A stretch of DNA of 64,000 nucleotides from an uncultured Alphaproteobacteria bacterium. Its GTDB lineage: Bacteria; Pseudomonadota; Alphaproteobacteria; HIMB59; GCA-002718135. Every line of letters begins with the position of its first letter. Position 1 is the stretch's first letter. Where the stretch lies: positions 85,055 to 149,054 of the forward strand of contig CACHAQ010000001.1 of the NCBI GenBank assembly GCA_902577905.1, read 5' to 3'. A program made the position numbers and the translations under genes. This document shows positions 1 to 8,676 of this stretch, one piece after another. The notes below the pieces were generated by a model that did not search any database, was not told where the DNA came from, and was given only the letters and a program-made list of their open reading frames with translations.

Positions 1-1
1 T

Positions 2-502
2 ATAAAAAATTTAGCTATTGAAGCTAAAAATGGTTTTAATGAAAACGAAAATCTAGAAACATCTCATAATTTGATGAATCTAGTAGCTGAAAAAATTGAA
101 TACAAACCTTTAACGACAAATAATCAAACAACAGCTATTGAAGCATTTAATCAGAAAAAAGGAGTCTGCCAGGATCAAGCTCATATTATGATTGCCGCAG
201 CAAAAACTTTAGGAATACCTGCTAGATACGTTAATGGTTATATGCATAACAATTCCCATTCTTCAGAATTTCAATCTACACATGCGTGGGCAGAATTTTA
301 TATAAATGATTTAGGTTGGGTCGGATTTGATCCCACAAATAAGTGCAGTCCAGATGAAAGATACGTACGTGTTTCTTGTGGACTTGATGCAAGTTATGCA
401 TCGCCTATTAAAGGTGTTTTTTATGGGAATATTAATAATGATTCTGTGATAGAAAATTTAGATATTCATGTACAAACATTAGAAAATAATTCTCAACAAT
501 AA
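2..502 (+). CDS. Transglutaminase-like family protein, 5' end missing
   Basis: The reading frame is open from the window edge, so only the C-terminal 166 residues are visible. They carry the transglutaminase/cysteine-protease triad: Cys in GVCQDQAH, His in STHAWAEFY and Asp in GFDPTNK. The following YVRVSCGLDASYASPIKG block matches the usual C-terminus of COG1305-type bacterial transglutaminase-like proteins, normally about 270-300 residues, so roughly 110 residues probably lie upstream. The substrate is unknown; members of this family may act as proteases or amidases. A second, unrelated-length protein with the same domain is encoded at 42082-43545. Confidence 0.85.
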   Translation: MKNLAIEAKNGFNENENLETSHNLMNLVAEKIEYKPLTTNNQTTAIEAFNQKKGVCQDQAHIMIAAAKTLGIPARYVNGYMHNNSHSSEFQSTHAWAEFYINDLGWVGFDPTNKCSPDERYVRVSCGLDASYASPIKGVFYGNINNDSVIENLDIHVQTLENNSQQ

Positions 503-557
503 TTTGTTTGAAATTTATTCTTAACTTACTAGTATTATTTTAAAAAAAGGAGGACAC

Positions 558-917
558 ATGTTTCAAAATAAAAAACAACTTCAGTATTTATGGATTTTTA
601 AACCTGAACTAAATGATATTGCAAAAAGAATTGCAGAAGATCATACAAAATGGATGAATGAAACACATACAAAAGAGGGTGATAAAGCACTTCTAATGTT
701 AAATTGGTCTATAGGTCCCGAATTCAAAGATGGAAATAAAACAGGTAATTTGTCTCTAATCTTAACTGAGGTTTATGAAAATCAAGCAGGAATAGATAAT
801 CATTTTGATCTAGCAAAAAACAATGGTGCTACTTTTAGAGATGATTTTAATGATTTTGAAAGCAAATGTGAAAATTTAGTAAAAATCAATAGTTCTGATA
901 TTATCCATTCAATGTAG
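558..917 (+). CDS. Small hypothetical protein, 119 aa
   Basis: It starts 4 nt after a near-perfect Shine-Dalgarno (AAGGAGG), so strong translation is expected. The protein is soluble, with no signal peptide or membrane segment. Its pattern (start QYLWIFKPELND, central LNWSIGPEF, then LSLILTEVYENQAGIDNHFDLAK) resembles the dimeric alpha/beta-barrel (antibiotic biosynthesis monooxygenase-like) fold that recurs in several small proteins of this window, but no diagnostic motif is present. It appears to be monocistronic. The function is unknown. Confidence 0.7.
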   Translation: MFQNKKQLQYLWIFKPELNDIAKRIAEDHTKWMNETHTKEGDKALLMLNWSIGPEFKDGNKTGNLSLILTEVYENQAGIDNHFDLAKNNGATFRDDFNDFESKCENLVKINSSDIIHSM

Positions 918-1025
918 TAAAGATAATTTCCAAACTCTAATTTCTTTTAAATAGATTAACATAATTTATTGTAATATTCATAATACCTATCTAAGTTAGA
1001 TCCCATATTATAATTAATAGTTTTT

Positions 1026-1421
1026 ATGGAAATTGAAAAAATTTTTAAAAATTTAATTTTAGCAGACTTCATTGTTATAATTCTAATGGTTATATCATCT
1101 ATGTATCAACCATCCGAAATTTCTAATCTTAATGAAAATTTAGATGACGGATTATTATCTAATTTTGAAAATTTTTCTCGAATAGTATCGATTAGTTTAT
1201 TCTTTTTATATCTATTTACTTTAAATTTACTTTATCGATTTATCTCTTATGGCAAACCACTTTATTTATTTTTAGTAGTAGCTGGCATAGTTCTAAATTA
1301 TTTTAGTGGTTCTGTAATCTTTACTGCTTTTAGTGGAATGCTTGATCAAATAGGTGGTTTGATTAGCGGTGCAATTTTAATACTTTTGTATTTTTCACCA
1401 GTTAAAGATAATTTTAGATAA
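1026..1421 (+). CDS. Small four-helix membrane protein, 131 aa
   Basis: Four hydrophobic segments are visible (about residues 10-25, 52-70, 78-98 and 105-123), so this is an integral inner-membrane protein. The family is not recognised. The N-terminus MEIEKIFKN and C-terminus LLYFSPVKDNF closely match the protein encoded on the other strand at 46738-47160 (MQYEKIFKN and FLYFTPIKEKF), so the two are paralogues with diverged middles. No Shine-Dalgarno is evident. The function is unknown. Confidence 0.65.
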   Translation: MEIEKIFKNLILADFIVIILMVISSMYQPSEISNLNENLDDGLLSNFENFSRIVSISLFFLYLFTLNLLYRFISYGKPLYLFLVVAGIVLNYFSGSVIFTAFSGMLDQIGGLISGAILILLYFSPVKDNFR

Positions 1422-1535
1422 AAAAACTTTGATTTCTGCTAACAATATGAAATTTATATATTTTTCTTGAATCTTTAGATAAAATATTATTATAGGTCGG
1501 TCTAAACCCTATTAAAAAAAAGGCCATTTTAAAAT

Positions 1536-1928
1536 ATGGCAAGAACATTAGCTAAAATAATAATAGGCATATTAAGTTTATGGGCATTAGGATTTATAAT
1601 TGCAGAGATTATGGGTGTAACAATCTATTTTCCATTCACTATAGTTGAGAAACAAGAAATACCATATCACAGAATTACCTCAGTTAGATTAGCAGTTTTT
1701 CTAACTTTTGCTTACTTTGGTTTTAGATATATTTTTCTTCAATCAGAAAAGTTGTATCCTATTCAGTTTTTAGAAATTTATATCAAATCATTTACAGTTT
1801 GTTGTTTATTTGTTTTTTATACTAGTCAAGTTGAATTTAGAGAATATTACTTTGTGTTATTCTTATTTATAGTTTCTTTGATATTACATTTTGCATCAAG
1901 AAATAAAATAAGAAGTTATTTTAATTAA
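1536..1928 (+). CDS. Small membrane protein, 130 aa
   Basis: Hydrophobic stretches at about residues 5-25, 50-68, 85-98 and 105-122 indicate an integral membrane protein with a basic C-terminal tail (ASRNKIRSYFN). It ends directly before a strong hairpin (1930-1953). There is a polyadenine run but no good Shine-Dalgarno before the ATG. No family is recognised and no function is proposed. Confidence 0.6.
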   Translation: MARTLAKIIIGILSLWALGFIIAEIMGVTIYFPFTIVEKQEIPYHRITSVRLAVFLTFAYFGFRYIFLQSEKLYPIQFLEIYIKSFTVCCLFVFYTSQVEFREYYFVLFLFIVSLILHFASRNKIRSYFN

Positions 1929-1929
1929 A

Positions 1930-1953
1930 ACAAGCGGTTATTAAACCGCTTGT
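1930..1953. terminator. Bidirectional intrinsic terminator
   Basis: A perfect 10-bp stem (ACAAGCGGTT with AACCGCTTGT) and a 4-nt loop lie between convergent genes ending at 1928 and 1958. It is followed by ATTTTT on the plus strand and preceded by TTAATTAAAA, which gives a T-rich tail on the minus strand. It probably terminates both genes. Confidence 0.8.
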
Positions 1954-1957
1954 ATTT

Positions 1958-2389
1958 TTAGTAACCCTCAAAAATAGTTCTTAGAATTATTAAAACTAGC
2001 CCAACTAATGGAAACATTACTCCTCTTATATTTGGAGTAATTCCATAATTATTTACTAGATTAAAATATCTAACTACAGAGCTAATTAAAGCTATGGCCA
2101 TGAGCATAAATAAAAATGAATACCAGAATTTATATTGTACAACATTCTCTTCATAGGTATTTCCGGTTACATCAAATGTTAACAATATAGACATTAACAT
2201 CATTGTTAAAAAAACCGCACCCAGAGGACCTCTAAAAACTAATTTAGGTTCCTCATTTGAAAATCCTAATTCATTAAAAAATTTATCATTGAAATAAAAT
2301 TGATAAATAATAAACAAATTAAAAAGCATAAACAAAACATGGAATGTGAATGCCATTGTTCCACCAGCTTCTAAAATGATTTGTTCCAT
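1958..2389 (-). CDS. Membrane protein, 143 aa
   Basis: Four hydrophobic segments (about residues 10-30, 52-70, 88-105 and 122-140) are separated by short loops. An AAGGAGAT ribosome binding site sits about 4 nt before the ATG, so the start is secure. It shares the bidirectional terminator at 1930-1953 with the preceding convergent gene. No recognised family or function. Confidence 0.65.
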   Translation of the reverse strand: MEQIILEAGGTMAFTFHVLFMLFNLFIIYQFYFNDKFFNELGFSNEEPKLVFRGPLGAVFLTMMLMSILLTFDVTGNTYEENVVQYKFWYSFLFMLMAIALISSVVRYFNLVNNYGITPNIRGVMFPLVGLVLIILRTIFEGY

Positions 2390-2489
2390 AATATCTCCTT
2401 ATTCTAATTTAATATCAAAAATTGTATGATTCTGTAAAAATTATTGTTTTTAAATATTTTAAAGTTAATTATTTAAGTTAAAAAAAATT

Positions 2490-3644
2490 ATGGAAAAACA
2501 ATTATATTTAAATAGTTTTTTTTCTGCATCTATATCAATTTTTGTTCCAGTTTTTATTTGGGGCAATACAGTTTCACATTTTCCATGGATTATTGAGAAA
2601 TTAGATTTCTCAAATAGAACTATTGGATTCCTGCTGATGTATTTTTCTATAGTCCAGTTAATTGCATCACAAATGGCTGGAAGAATTATCGTTCCAAAAA
2701 TAGGAACAAGAAATACACTTGTAATAGGTACATTAATTTTTTCATTTTCACCAATTACCTTTGGTTTATCAAATAATGAATTAATTTTTTTGATGAGTTG
2801 TTTTCCAACAGGTATAGGTTTTGGATTTATCTATACTACAGCAACAATCGCTACAAATAATGCGGAAATTAAAACAAAATATATTTTGCAGACATATCTA
2901 AGTGCATTTTTAAGCTTAGGCTTCTTATGCGGAGGGTTATGTTCGGGTTTTTATAGGAATTATAATTTTGATTCACATTATCTTTTTTTTACACTTATTT
3001 TTGTTTCAATATTGTCTTCATTATTAATTTATAAATTAGGATTAAATAGAGATGAAGAAAATATAGAAAAAATGGAAAAATTAAAAATCCCTGAAAAAAA
3101 TATACTAATTTTTAGTTTATATTTATTTATTTTTTTGGGTACAGTAATGGCGTTAGTTGATTGGGCACCACTCTGGTTTGAAAGAGAGTTATTAACAACA
3201 AGTTTAATTGCTAGTTTAACTATAGTTTGTTGGGGTGCGGGTGAAACAACAGGAAAGTTTTTAGGTGCTACGATGATAAAATTTACATCAGAAAAAATTG
3301 TGGGTGGTTATATGCCCTTGATTGGCTCAGTTATTTACTTAATAATTATAATGTATGGTAACATATATTTTATTTTACTTGGATTACTAATTTTAGGATT
3401 TGCTTCTGCTAATTTTTTTCCAATAGTAATAAGAGTAGCTCTAAATAATACTAAAGATAATTTAAATACTGCTGCAGCAAATCTTTCAACTATTGGCTTT
3501 CTTGGATTTTTAGTTGGACCAGCCATAGTAGGATATACTTCTGAAATTTATAGCATATCTGCAAATACAAAAATTATATCTTTTATTTGGGTATTTTTGT
3601 TTATATCTTTTTTAATAACTCTTAATCTGAGAAAAATTAAATAA
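2490..3644 (+). CDS. MFS-type transporter, 384 aa
   Basis: Twelve hydrophobic segments are arranged as two six-helix halves around a charged central loop (about residues 188-205, RDEENIEKMEKLKIPEKN). Short basic cytoplasmic loops such as AGRIIVPKIGTRNT match the helix 2-3 loop of the major facilitator superfamily. Length is normal for the family. The substrate cannot be read from the sequence. There is no clear Shine-Dalgarno before the ATG. Confidence 0.8.
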   Translation: MEKQLYLNSFFSASISIFVPVFIWGNTVSHFPWIIEKLDFSNRTIGFLLMYFSIVQLIASQMAGRIIVPKIGTRNTLVIGTLIFSFSPITFGLSNNELIFLMSCFPTGIGFGFIYTTATIATNNAEIKTKYILQTYLSAFLSLGFLCGGLCSGFYRNYNFDSHYLFFTLIFVSILSSLLIYKLGLNRDEENIEKMEKLKIPEKNILIFSLYLFIFLGTVMALVDWAPLWFERELLTTSLIASLTIVCWGAGETTGKFLGATMIKFTSEKIVGGYMPLIGSVIYLIIIMYGNIYFILLGLLILGFASANFFPIVIRVALNNTKDNLNTAAANLSTIGFLGFLVGPAIVGYTSEIYSISANTKIISFIWVFLFISFLITLNLRKIK

Positions 3645-3652
3645 TATTTTTT

Positions 3653-4681
3653 TTAATCTTTACTTGATTTTGCCCAAAGATTGATTTTTTCTTCTTTTGC
3701 ATATTTATCTATTTCTTTTAATTCTTCTGAAGAAAATATTAAATTATTTTGACTATCCAAGCATTCATCTAATTGCTCCACAGTTCTTGCTCCAATAAGA
3801 GCTGAAGTCATATTTTTATGTCTAAGTACCCATGATAAAGCCATTTGAGGTAACGATTGATTTCTTTTTTTAGCTACTTTTGTTAATTGTTTTATTTTAA
3901 TTAAATAACTTTCAGTAATCATTTTTTTATCTAGTGATGATTTATCTGAAATTCTAGAAATTTTAGGAATAGATTTTAAATATTTACCTGATAACATTCC
4001 TTGGGCAAGAGGAGAAAAAGCAATACACCCAATACCTAATTTTTGTAATGTAGATAATAAATCTTTTTCTATCCATCTATTGATCATTGAATAAGAAGGT
4101 TGATGAATAAGACAACTAACTCCTCTTTCTTTTAAAAGTTTATTCATTTTAATTGTTTGCTTTGAACTATAAGAAGAAATACCAACATATAAAGCCTTAC
4201 CACTTCTAATTGATTGAGTTAAAGCATCAGCTGTTTCTTCTAGTGGAGTTAATGGATCAAAGCGATGTGAATAAAATATATCGACATATTCTAAATTCAT
4301 TCTTTTTAAACTTTGATCAAGACTTGCTGTAAGATATTTTTTTGAACTCCATTCACCGTATGGCCCAGGCCACATATCGTATCCAGCTTTAGTTGAAATA
4401 ATTAATTCATCTCTATATTTATGTAGATCTGAATTCATTACTTTACCAAAATTAGCTTCAGCTGAACCGTAAGGTGGTCCATAATTATTAGCTAAATCAA
4501 AGTGAGTAACACCTCTGTCAAAAGCCCTAAAAATCATTTTTTTAGATTCATTAGGCATGGATTTTTTACCACCAAAATTATGCCAAAGACCCAGTGTAAT
4601 AGGAGGTAAAAGCAATCCACTTTTACCACATCTTCTGTAGATTAATTTTTGATATCTTTTTGTGTTAGCTTTGTAAGGCAT
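3653..4681 (-). CDS. Aldo/keto reductase, YghZ/Mgr-like
   Basis: An NAD(P)H-dependent aldo/keto reductase with all four catalytic residues visible: Asp62 and Tyr67 in THFDLANNYG, Lys98 in ISTKAG and His139 in YSHRFD. The start YRRCGKSGLLLPPITLGLW, the insert NNYGPPYGSAE and the segment IAFSPLAQGMLSGKYL are typical of the L-glyceraldehyde-3-phosphate reductase (YghZ) and Kv-beta-like subgroup. Full length. It lies next to a carbohydrate kinase and a sugar ABC transporter, which suggests sugar or aldehyde detoxification, but the substrate is inferred. Confidence 0.9.
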   Translation of the reverse strand: MPYKANTKRYQKLIYRRCGKSGLLLPPITLGLWHNFGGKKSMPNESKKMIFRAFDRGVTHFDLANNYGPPYGSAEANFGKVMNSDLHKYRDELIISTKAGYDMWPGPYGEWSSKKYLTASLDQSLKRMNLEYVDIFYSHRFDPLTPLEETADALTQSIRSGKALYVGISSYSSKQTIKMNKLLKERGVSCLIHQPSYSMINRWIEKDLLSTLQKLGIGCIAFSPLAQGMLSGKYLKSIPKISRISDKSSLDKKMITESYLIKIKQLTKVAKKRNQSLPQMALSWVLRHKNMTSALIGARTVEQLDECLDSQNNLIFSSEELKEIDKYAKEEKINLWAKSSKD

Positions 4682-4730
4682 TATTAAAAAAAATTATAAT
4701 TTTTTATATAATAATATATAAATTAAATAA

Positions 4731-4910
4731 ATGACTGAGTTACAATGGTATGCTTATCTTGGAGGATTTGTAGCTTTTGCAATTGGATGCTATTTATATT
4801 ATCTTTCAAGAAATAAAGAATTAAATGATCAGCAGATCAAAAATAGAAAAAGATTTATGAATTTTTTTCTAATTATTGCTTTAGTATGTGTTGGTTACTC
4901 ATGGTTGTAA
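4731..4910 (+). CDS. 59-residue two-helix membrane protein
   Basis: A short ATG-to-TAA frame lies between the divergent aldo/keto reductase and the FGGY kinase. It begins MTELQWYAYLGGF and ends with CVGYSWL. Two hydrophobic segments (about 7-24 and 45-58) flank a basic stretch (SRNKELNDQQIKNRKRF), which is the pattern of a real small membrane protein. The gap to the next gene is 16 nt, so co-transcription with the kinase is likely. The function is unknown. Confidence 0.55.
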   Translation: MTELQWYAYLGGFVAFAIGCYLYYLSRNKELNDQQIKNRKRFMNFFLIIALVCVGYSWL

Positions 4911-4926
4911 ATATAAGAGATAATTT

Positions 4927-6414
4927 TTGAAATATTATATTGCAATTGACGCTGGGACTTCAGTTATTAAGACTGTAATATTCAATACAAATTTCAAACA
5001 AATAAATTCTTATAGTTTAAAAAATCCTTTAGTAACTGATAAATTTGGTAAATCTGAAATTGAAATGGAAAATTTTTGGTTGCTTACCGCAAAGTGTATT
5101 AAGATTTTAATAAAAAAATCTAAAATTCAATCACAATCAATTGTTGGTTTAGGAATAACCGGAAATATGGTTGGATTTTGGTCTATTAATGATAAAAATA
5201 AACCAGTAAGGAATGCAATCTTGTGGAATGACACAAGAAGTCAAAAAATTTTCACTAATAAAAAAATATTTGATCAGATTTATAAAATTACAGGCTCTAT
5301 CGCGCAATACGGCTGTACTATACCTATTCTAAAATGGATGACTAAATTTGAAAAAGATAATTTAAATAAAATTAAATACATCTTAACTTGTAAAGATTGG
5401 TTAAGATTTAAATTAACAGGAAATATAAATAATGATGAAACAGAAGTTTCAGTATTTCCAGGAGATATAAAAAATAAAAAATTATCAAAAAAAATTTTTA
5501 AAATTTTTAAACTAAATACTAAATATTTTAAATTGTTCCCAGAAATAAAAAAATCAAATGAATTAGGTGGATATGTTACTAAAAGTGCATCAAAATTAAC
5601 TAATTTAAAAATTGGTACGCCAGTGATTGTAGGATGTGGTGACGTAATAGCTTCTATTTTAGGAGCTGGAGGAATTAGCCATAATAAAAAAATAAGTATA
5701 ATTGGAACCACATGTCACAATATTATAGTCAAAAATAATTCAAAAATATCTAAAGATGGTTCAGGGTTATTTTTTGCTTCTTTAAATAATACTTGGTTAG
5801 AAACTAAAATAAACGTTGCAGGAACAACTAATATTGATTGGGTTATTAATAATTTCTACAAAAATTCAAAAAAGTATTCAAATAAAATTAAAATAATTAA
5901 TAATTTTGAAAAAAAATATTTAACTTTCAATTATCCTGAAAATTCATTGATATTTCTTCCATATATAAATTATGGAGGATCGATATCCCCATTTGTAAAT
6001 TTAAATTCTAAAGCAGAAATTTTTGGAATTTTACCACATCATAATAATTTTGATATTATGACTGCTTGTTATGAAGGTTTAGCATTATCTATTAAGGATT
6101 GTTTTGCTAATAAAATTAAATCTAAAGAAAGTCTTTATCTTGCAGGAGGTGCATCAAATAGTAAAATATTACCTCAATTAATTTCAAGTATATTAAATAT
6201 TAAAGTTAAAATTTTAACTAATTCAGAATTGGGTGCGCTAGGTATTGCATTCTTAATTGACAGTTACTTGCATCAAAAAGATTTAAAAATATTAATTAAC
6301 GATCATCAAAATATTGGTCATATTTACACACCCCAAAGAAAACAATCTAAATATCTTAATAATAAATATCAAAAATATAAAAAATTAAGAGAGTCATTGA
6401 ATAATATTTGGTGA
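4927..6414 (+). CDS. FGGY-family carbohydrate kinase (xylulokinase-like)
   Basis: A 495-residue sugar kinase of the FGGY/actin-like ATPase fold. Visible motifs are the N-terminal phosphate-binding loop YIAIDAGTSVIKTV, GLGITGNMVGFW, AILWNDTRS, the central GCGDVIASILGAGG and the C-terminal LYLAGGASNSKILPQLIS. The start is TTG at 4927; no ATG gives a full N-terminal domain. It would phosphorylate a pentose, polyol or ketose, most likely the sugar imported by the ABC transporter encoded immediately downstream. Exact substrate unknown. Confidence 0.85.
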   Translation: MKYYIAIDAGTSVIKTVIFNTNFKQINSYSLKNPLVTDKFGKSEIEMENFWLLTAKCIKILIKKSKIQSQSIVGLGITGNMVGFWSINDKNKPVRNAILWNDTRSQKIFTNKKIFDQIYKITGSIAQYGCTIPILKWMTKFEKDNLNKIKYILTCKDWLRFKLTGNINNDETEVSVFPGDIKNKKLSKKIFKIFKLNTKYFKLFPEIKKSNELGGYVTKSASKLTNLKIGTPVIVGCGDVIASILGAGGISHNKKISIIGTTCHNIIVKNNSKISKDGSGLFFASLNNTWLETKINVAGTTNIDWVINNFYKNSKKYSNKIKIINNFEKKYLTFNYPENSLIFLPYINYGGSISPFVNLNSKAEIFGILPHHNNFDIMTACYEGLALSIKDCFANKIKSKESLYLAGGASNSKILPQLISSILNIKVKILTNSELGALGIAFLIDSYLHQKDLKILINDHQNIGHIYTPQRKQSKYLNNKYQKYKKLRESLNNIW

Positions 6415-6485
6415 AAGTCTCTAATTTAGTTGATAATGTTAGTATATTTGTATTAAAATATTAATCATAATTTAAGTGAGGAAAA

Positions 6486-7757
6486 ATGAATAAAATATTA
6501 TTATTTTTTATTACAATTCTATTTTCTTTAAATGCTTATGCTGTAACAAATGTTACTTTTTGGCATATGGAAGGTGTTCCACATAGAGTTGATAGAATTC
6601 AAACATTAATAGATGAGTTTAATTCTGCAAATCCAGATATTAATGTAACACAGGAAGTTCAAAACTGGGGTGAAATTTATGCGAAAGCACCTGCCTCAGT
6701 TGCTGCTGGAACTGCTCCAGAAATATTAGTTGGTATTCCAGATTTTACTCCTATACTTGCTGATATGGGTGCAGCACAACCTGTAGAGGATTTTGTTGCA
6801 GAACTAGATTCAAAATATGGTTTTTATCAAAAAGCACTTGATCAATATACTTATAATGGTCACACTTGGGCTGTTCCTCTATGGAACATGGGTTTATCAC
6901 TTTGGTATAGAAAAAGTGATTTTGAGGCTGCTGGAATTGAACCTCCAAAAACTTGGTCTGATCTAAAAAAAGCTGCTAAGGCTTTAACTAAAGATGGTGT
7001 TTATGGAATAGGTCTTCCAGGAAATAAACAACTTTATACAGATCAAACAATTTATAGTTTTATGGTTAATTCAGGTGCAGAAGAAATTTATAATTCTGAT
7101 GGCACTTTAAGATTTGATAACCCTCAAACTGTAGCAGCTTATGATGTTTATAAAGAATTATATCAATATTCAGCTCCAGATGCTGCAAACTGGACTTGGG
7201 GAGAAGCAGAAGCCTGTTTTGCAAGTAAAGGTTGTGCAATGATATTGCAGTTTACTGTAATTTCTACTTATGATTCACAAGCTGGTGGCGATGCAAGTGA
7301 CTTAGGTGTTATTCAAATCCCTTATGCAAATGGTAAAGCTCATAGAGCTGGAACTGTTTCATATGTGAACTCTGCAATGATTATGACCGCTGATGAAGCG
7401 AAAATGGAAGCTTCTAAGAAGTTTTTAAGTTTTTTAATGGAACCAGGAAACTATGGAAGATTTATTAACATGGAACCAGGATTATTTTTACCAATAACTG
7501 AAGCTGGAAGTCAAGATTCAACTTATTGGGATGATCCAGTTGTTGTAAAATATAAATCACAAGTAGAAACAATGTTAGACAACTCTACAAGAGGAAGTCT
7601 ATTTGGATTTACTAATGGAAATACTTTTACAAGTATATCATCTATCTCAGCTCAGAATTTATTAGCTCAAACTCTTCAATTAACTTTAATCGATGGCAAA
7701 AGTGCAAAAGATGCGGTTAGTGAAGGTATGGAAATAATGACTGAAGCTATTGAATAA
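6486..7757 (+). CDS. Sugar ABC transporter substrate-binding protein
   Basis: A 423-residue periplasmic binding protein with a cleavable signal peptide (about residues 1-19, ending NAYA-V). The mature start VTFWHMEGVPHRVDRIQTL and the pattern AGTAPEILVGIPDF, TYNGHTWAVPLW and AGIEPPKTWSDLKKAAK are characteristic of family 1 (maltose/glycerol-3-phosphate type) solute-binding proteins. A GAGG ribosome binding site precedes the ATG. A strong hairpin (7771-7795) follows the stop, typical where a binding protein must be made in excess over its permeases. Confidence 0.9.
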   Translation: MNKILLFFITILFSLNAYAVTNVTFWHMEGVPHRVDRIQTLIDEFNSANPDINVTQEVQNWGEIYAKAPASVAAGTAPEILVGIPDFTPILADMGAAQPVEDFVAELDSKYGFYQKALDQYTYNGHTWAVPLWNMGLSLWYRKSDFEAAGIEPPKTWSDLKKAAKALTKDGVYGIGLPGNKQLYTDQTIYSFMVNSGAEEIYNSDGTLRFDNPQTVAAYDVYKELYQYSAPDAANWTWGEAEACFASKGCAMILQFTVISTYDSQAGGDASDLGVIQIPYANGKAHRAGTVSYVNSAMIMTADEAKMEASKKFLSFLMEPGNYGRFINMEPGLFLPITEAGSQDSTYWDDPVVVKYKSQVETMLDNSTRGSLFGFTNGNTFTSISSISAQNLLAQTLQLTLIDGKSAKDAVSEGMEIMTEAIE

Positions 7758-7770
7758 ATTAAAATCTTTT

Positions 7771-7795
7771 CAGCACCCCTATACAAGGGGTGCTG
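7771..7795 (+). terminator. Stem-loop after the sugar-binding-protein gene
   Basis: A perfect 10-bp inverted repeat (CAGCACCCCT with AGGGGTGCTG) has a 5-nt loop and begins 13 nt after the binding-protein stop. No U-tract follows, so partial termination or 3' mRNA stabilisation is likelier than full termination. It lies inside the N-terminal extension that a TTG start at 7750 would give the next gene, which argues for that gene starting at 7804. Confidence 0.65.
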
Positions 7796-7803
7796 TAAAT
7801 TCT

Positions 7804-8676
7804 GTGAAAAAAAATAATATTGAAGGTTGGCTGTTTGTATCTCCATTAGTTATTTGGATATGTCTTATTATTTTAGTTCCAATTTATATAGCATTTGAAT
7901 TAAGTTTATTTAACGTTAAGATAATTGGCACTTCAGGGAAATTTGTTGGAATTGACAACTATATAAAATTACTTGGTAAATCAAAATTTTTAAATGCTTC
8001 ATTAAATAGTTTGTATTGGATAATTGGCAATGCAATCTGCCAGACATTTTTTGCATTCACTATAGCCTTAACAATTAATTATAAATTCCCTGGCAAAAAA
8101 ATTATGGCTAATTGGATTATTTTATCATTTATAATTCCAACAGTAGTAGTTGTTGTAATTTGGAAATTAATGCTAAGTAGTAGTAGTGGTGTAATAAATT
8201 CAGTTTTAATTGATATTGGTTTATTTGATGAAGCTACGGGTTTTTTTAGCTCACCAAACAAAGCTTTCATAAGTTTAGTTCTAATTAATTCATGGAGATG
8301 GAGTCCTTTTTTAGCATTAATTATTCTATCTGGACTAAATTCCATAAATAGAGAAATGTATGATGCATCTAAGGTTGATGGAGCTAATTTTATTCAACAA
8401 TTTTTTTTCATCACATTTCCAAATCTTAAAAGTGTTCTATTTGTATTAGGATTAGTTGGTACATTACTATCATTCAATATATTTGACATTATATGGTTAA
8501 TTACAAAAGGTGGGCCATCAAGTGCTACTACAACATTACCATTATTAATTTATGAAACAGCGTTTACCAAATTTAGAATCAGTCAGGCTGCAACCTTATC
8601 AATAATTACCAGTTTCTTATTATTACTATTTTCAATAATCTTTATTAAATTAATGGCACCTAAAGAAGATGATTAA
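7804..8676 (+). CDS. Sugar ABC transporter permease (MalF/UgpA-like)
   Basis: An inner-membrane permease with six hydrophobic segments and the EAA loop, here MYDASKVDGANFIQQFFFITFP. The frame is open back to a TTG at 7750 (308 aa), but the added residues would be encoded across the intergenic hairpin. The GTG at 7804, giving VKKNNIEGWLFVSP, matches the usual N-terminus of this family and yields about 290 residues. The stop overlaps the next permease by 8 nt. Confidence 0.85.
   Translation: MKKNNIEGWLFVSPLVIWICLIILVPIYIAFELSLFNVKIIGTSGKFVGIDNYIKLLGKSKFLNASLNSLYWIIGNAICQTFFAFTIALTINYKFPGKKIMANWIILSFIIPTVVVVVIWKLMLSSSSGVINSVLIDIGLFDEATGFFSSPNKAFISLVLINSWRWSPFLALIILSGLNSINREMYDASKVDGANFIQQFFFITFPNLKSVLFVLGLVGTLLSFNIFDIIWLITKGGPSSATTTLPLLIYETAFTKFRISQAATLSIITSFLLLLFSIIFIKLMAPKEDD

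Noticed and set aside
5280..5711. 143-codon minus-strand ORF inside the FGGY kinase
   Set aside because: It is a shadow of the kinase frame, whose motifs are unmistakable. The antisense protein has no family features.
7750..7803. N-terminal extension of the first sugar permease from a TTG
   Set aside because: The extension would be read through a perfect intergenic hairpin and does not match the family N-terminus.
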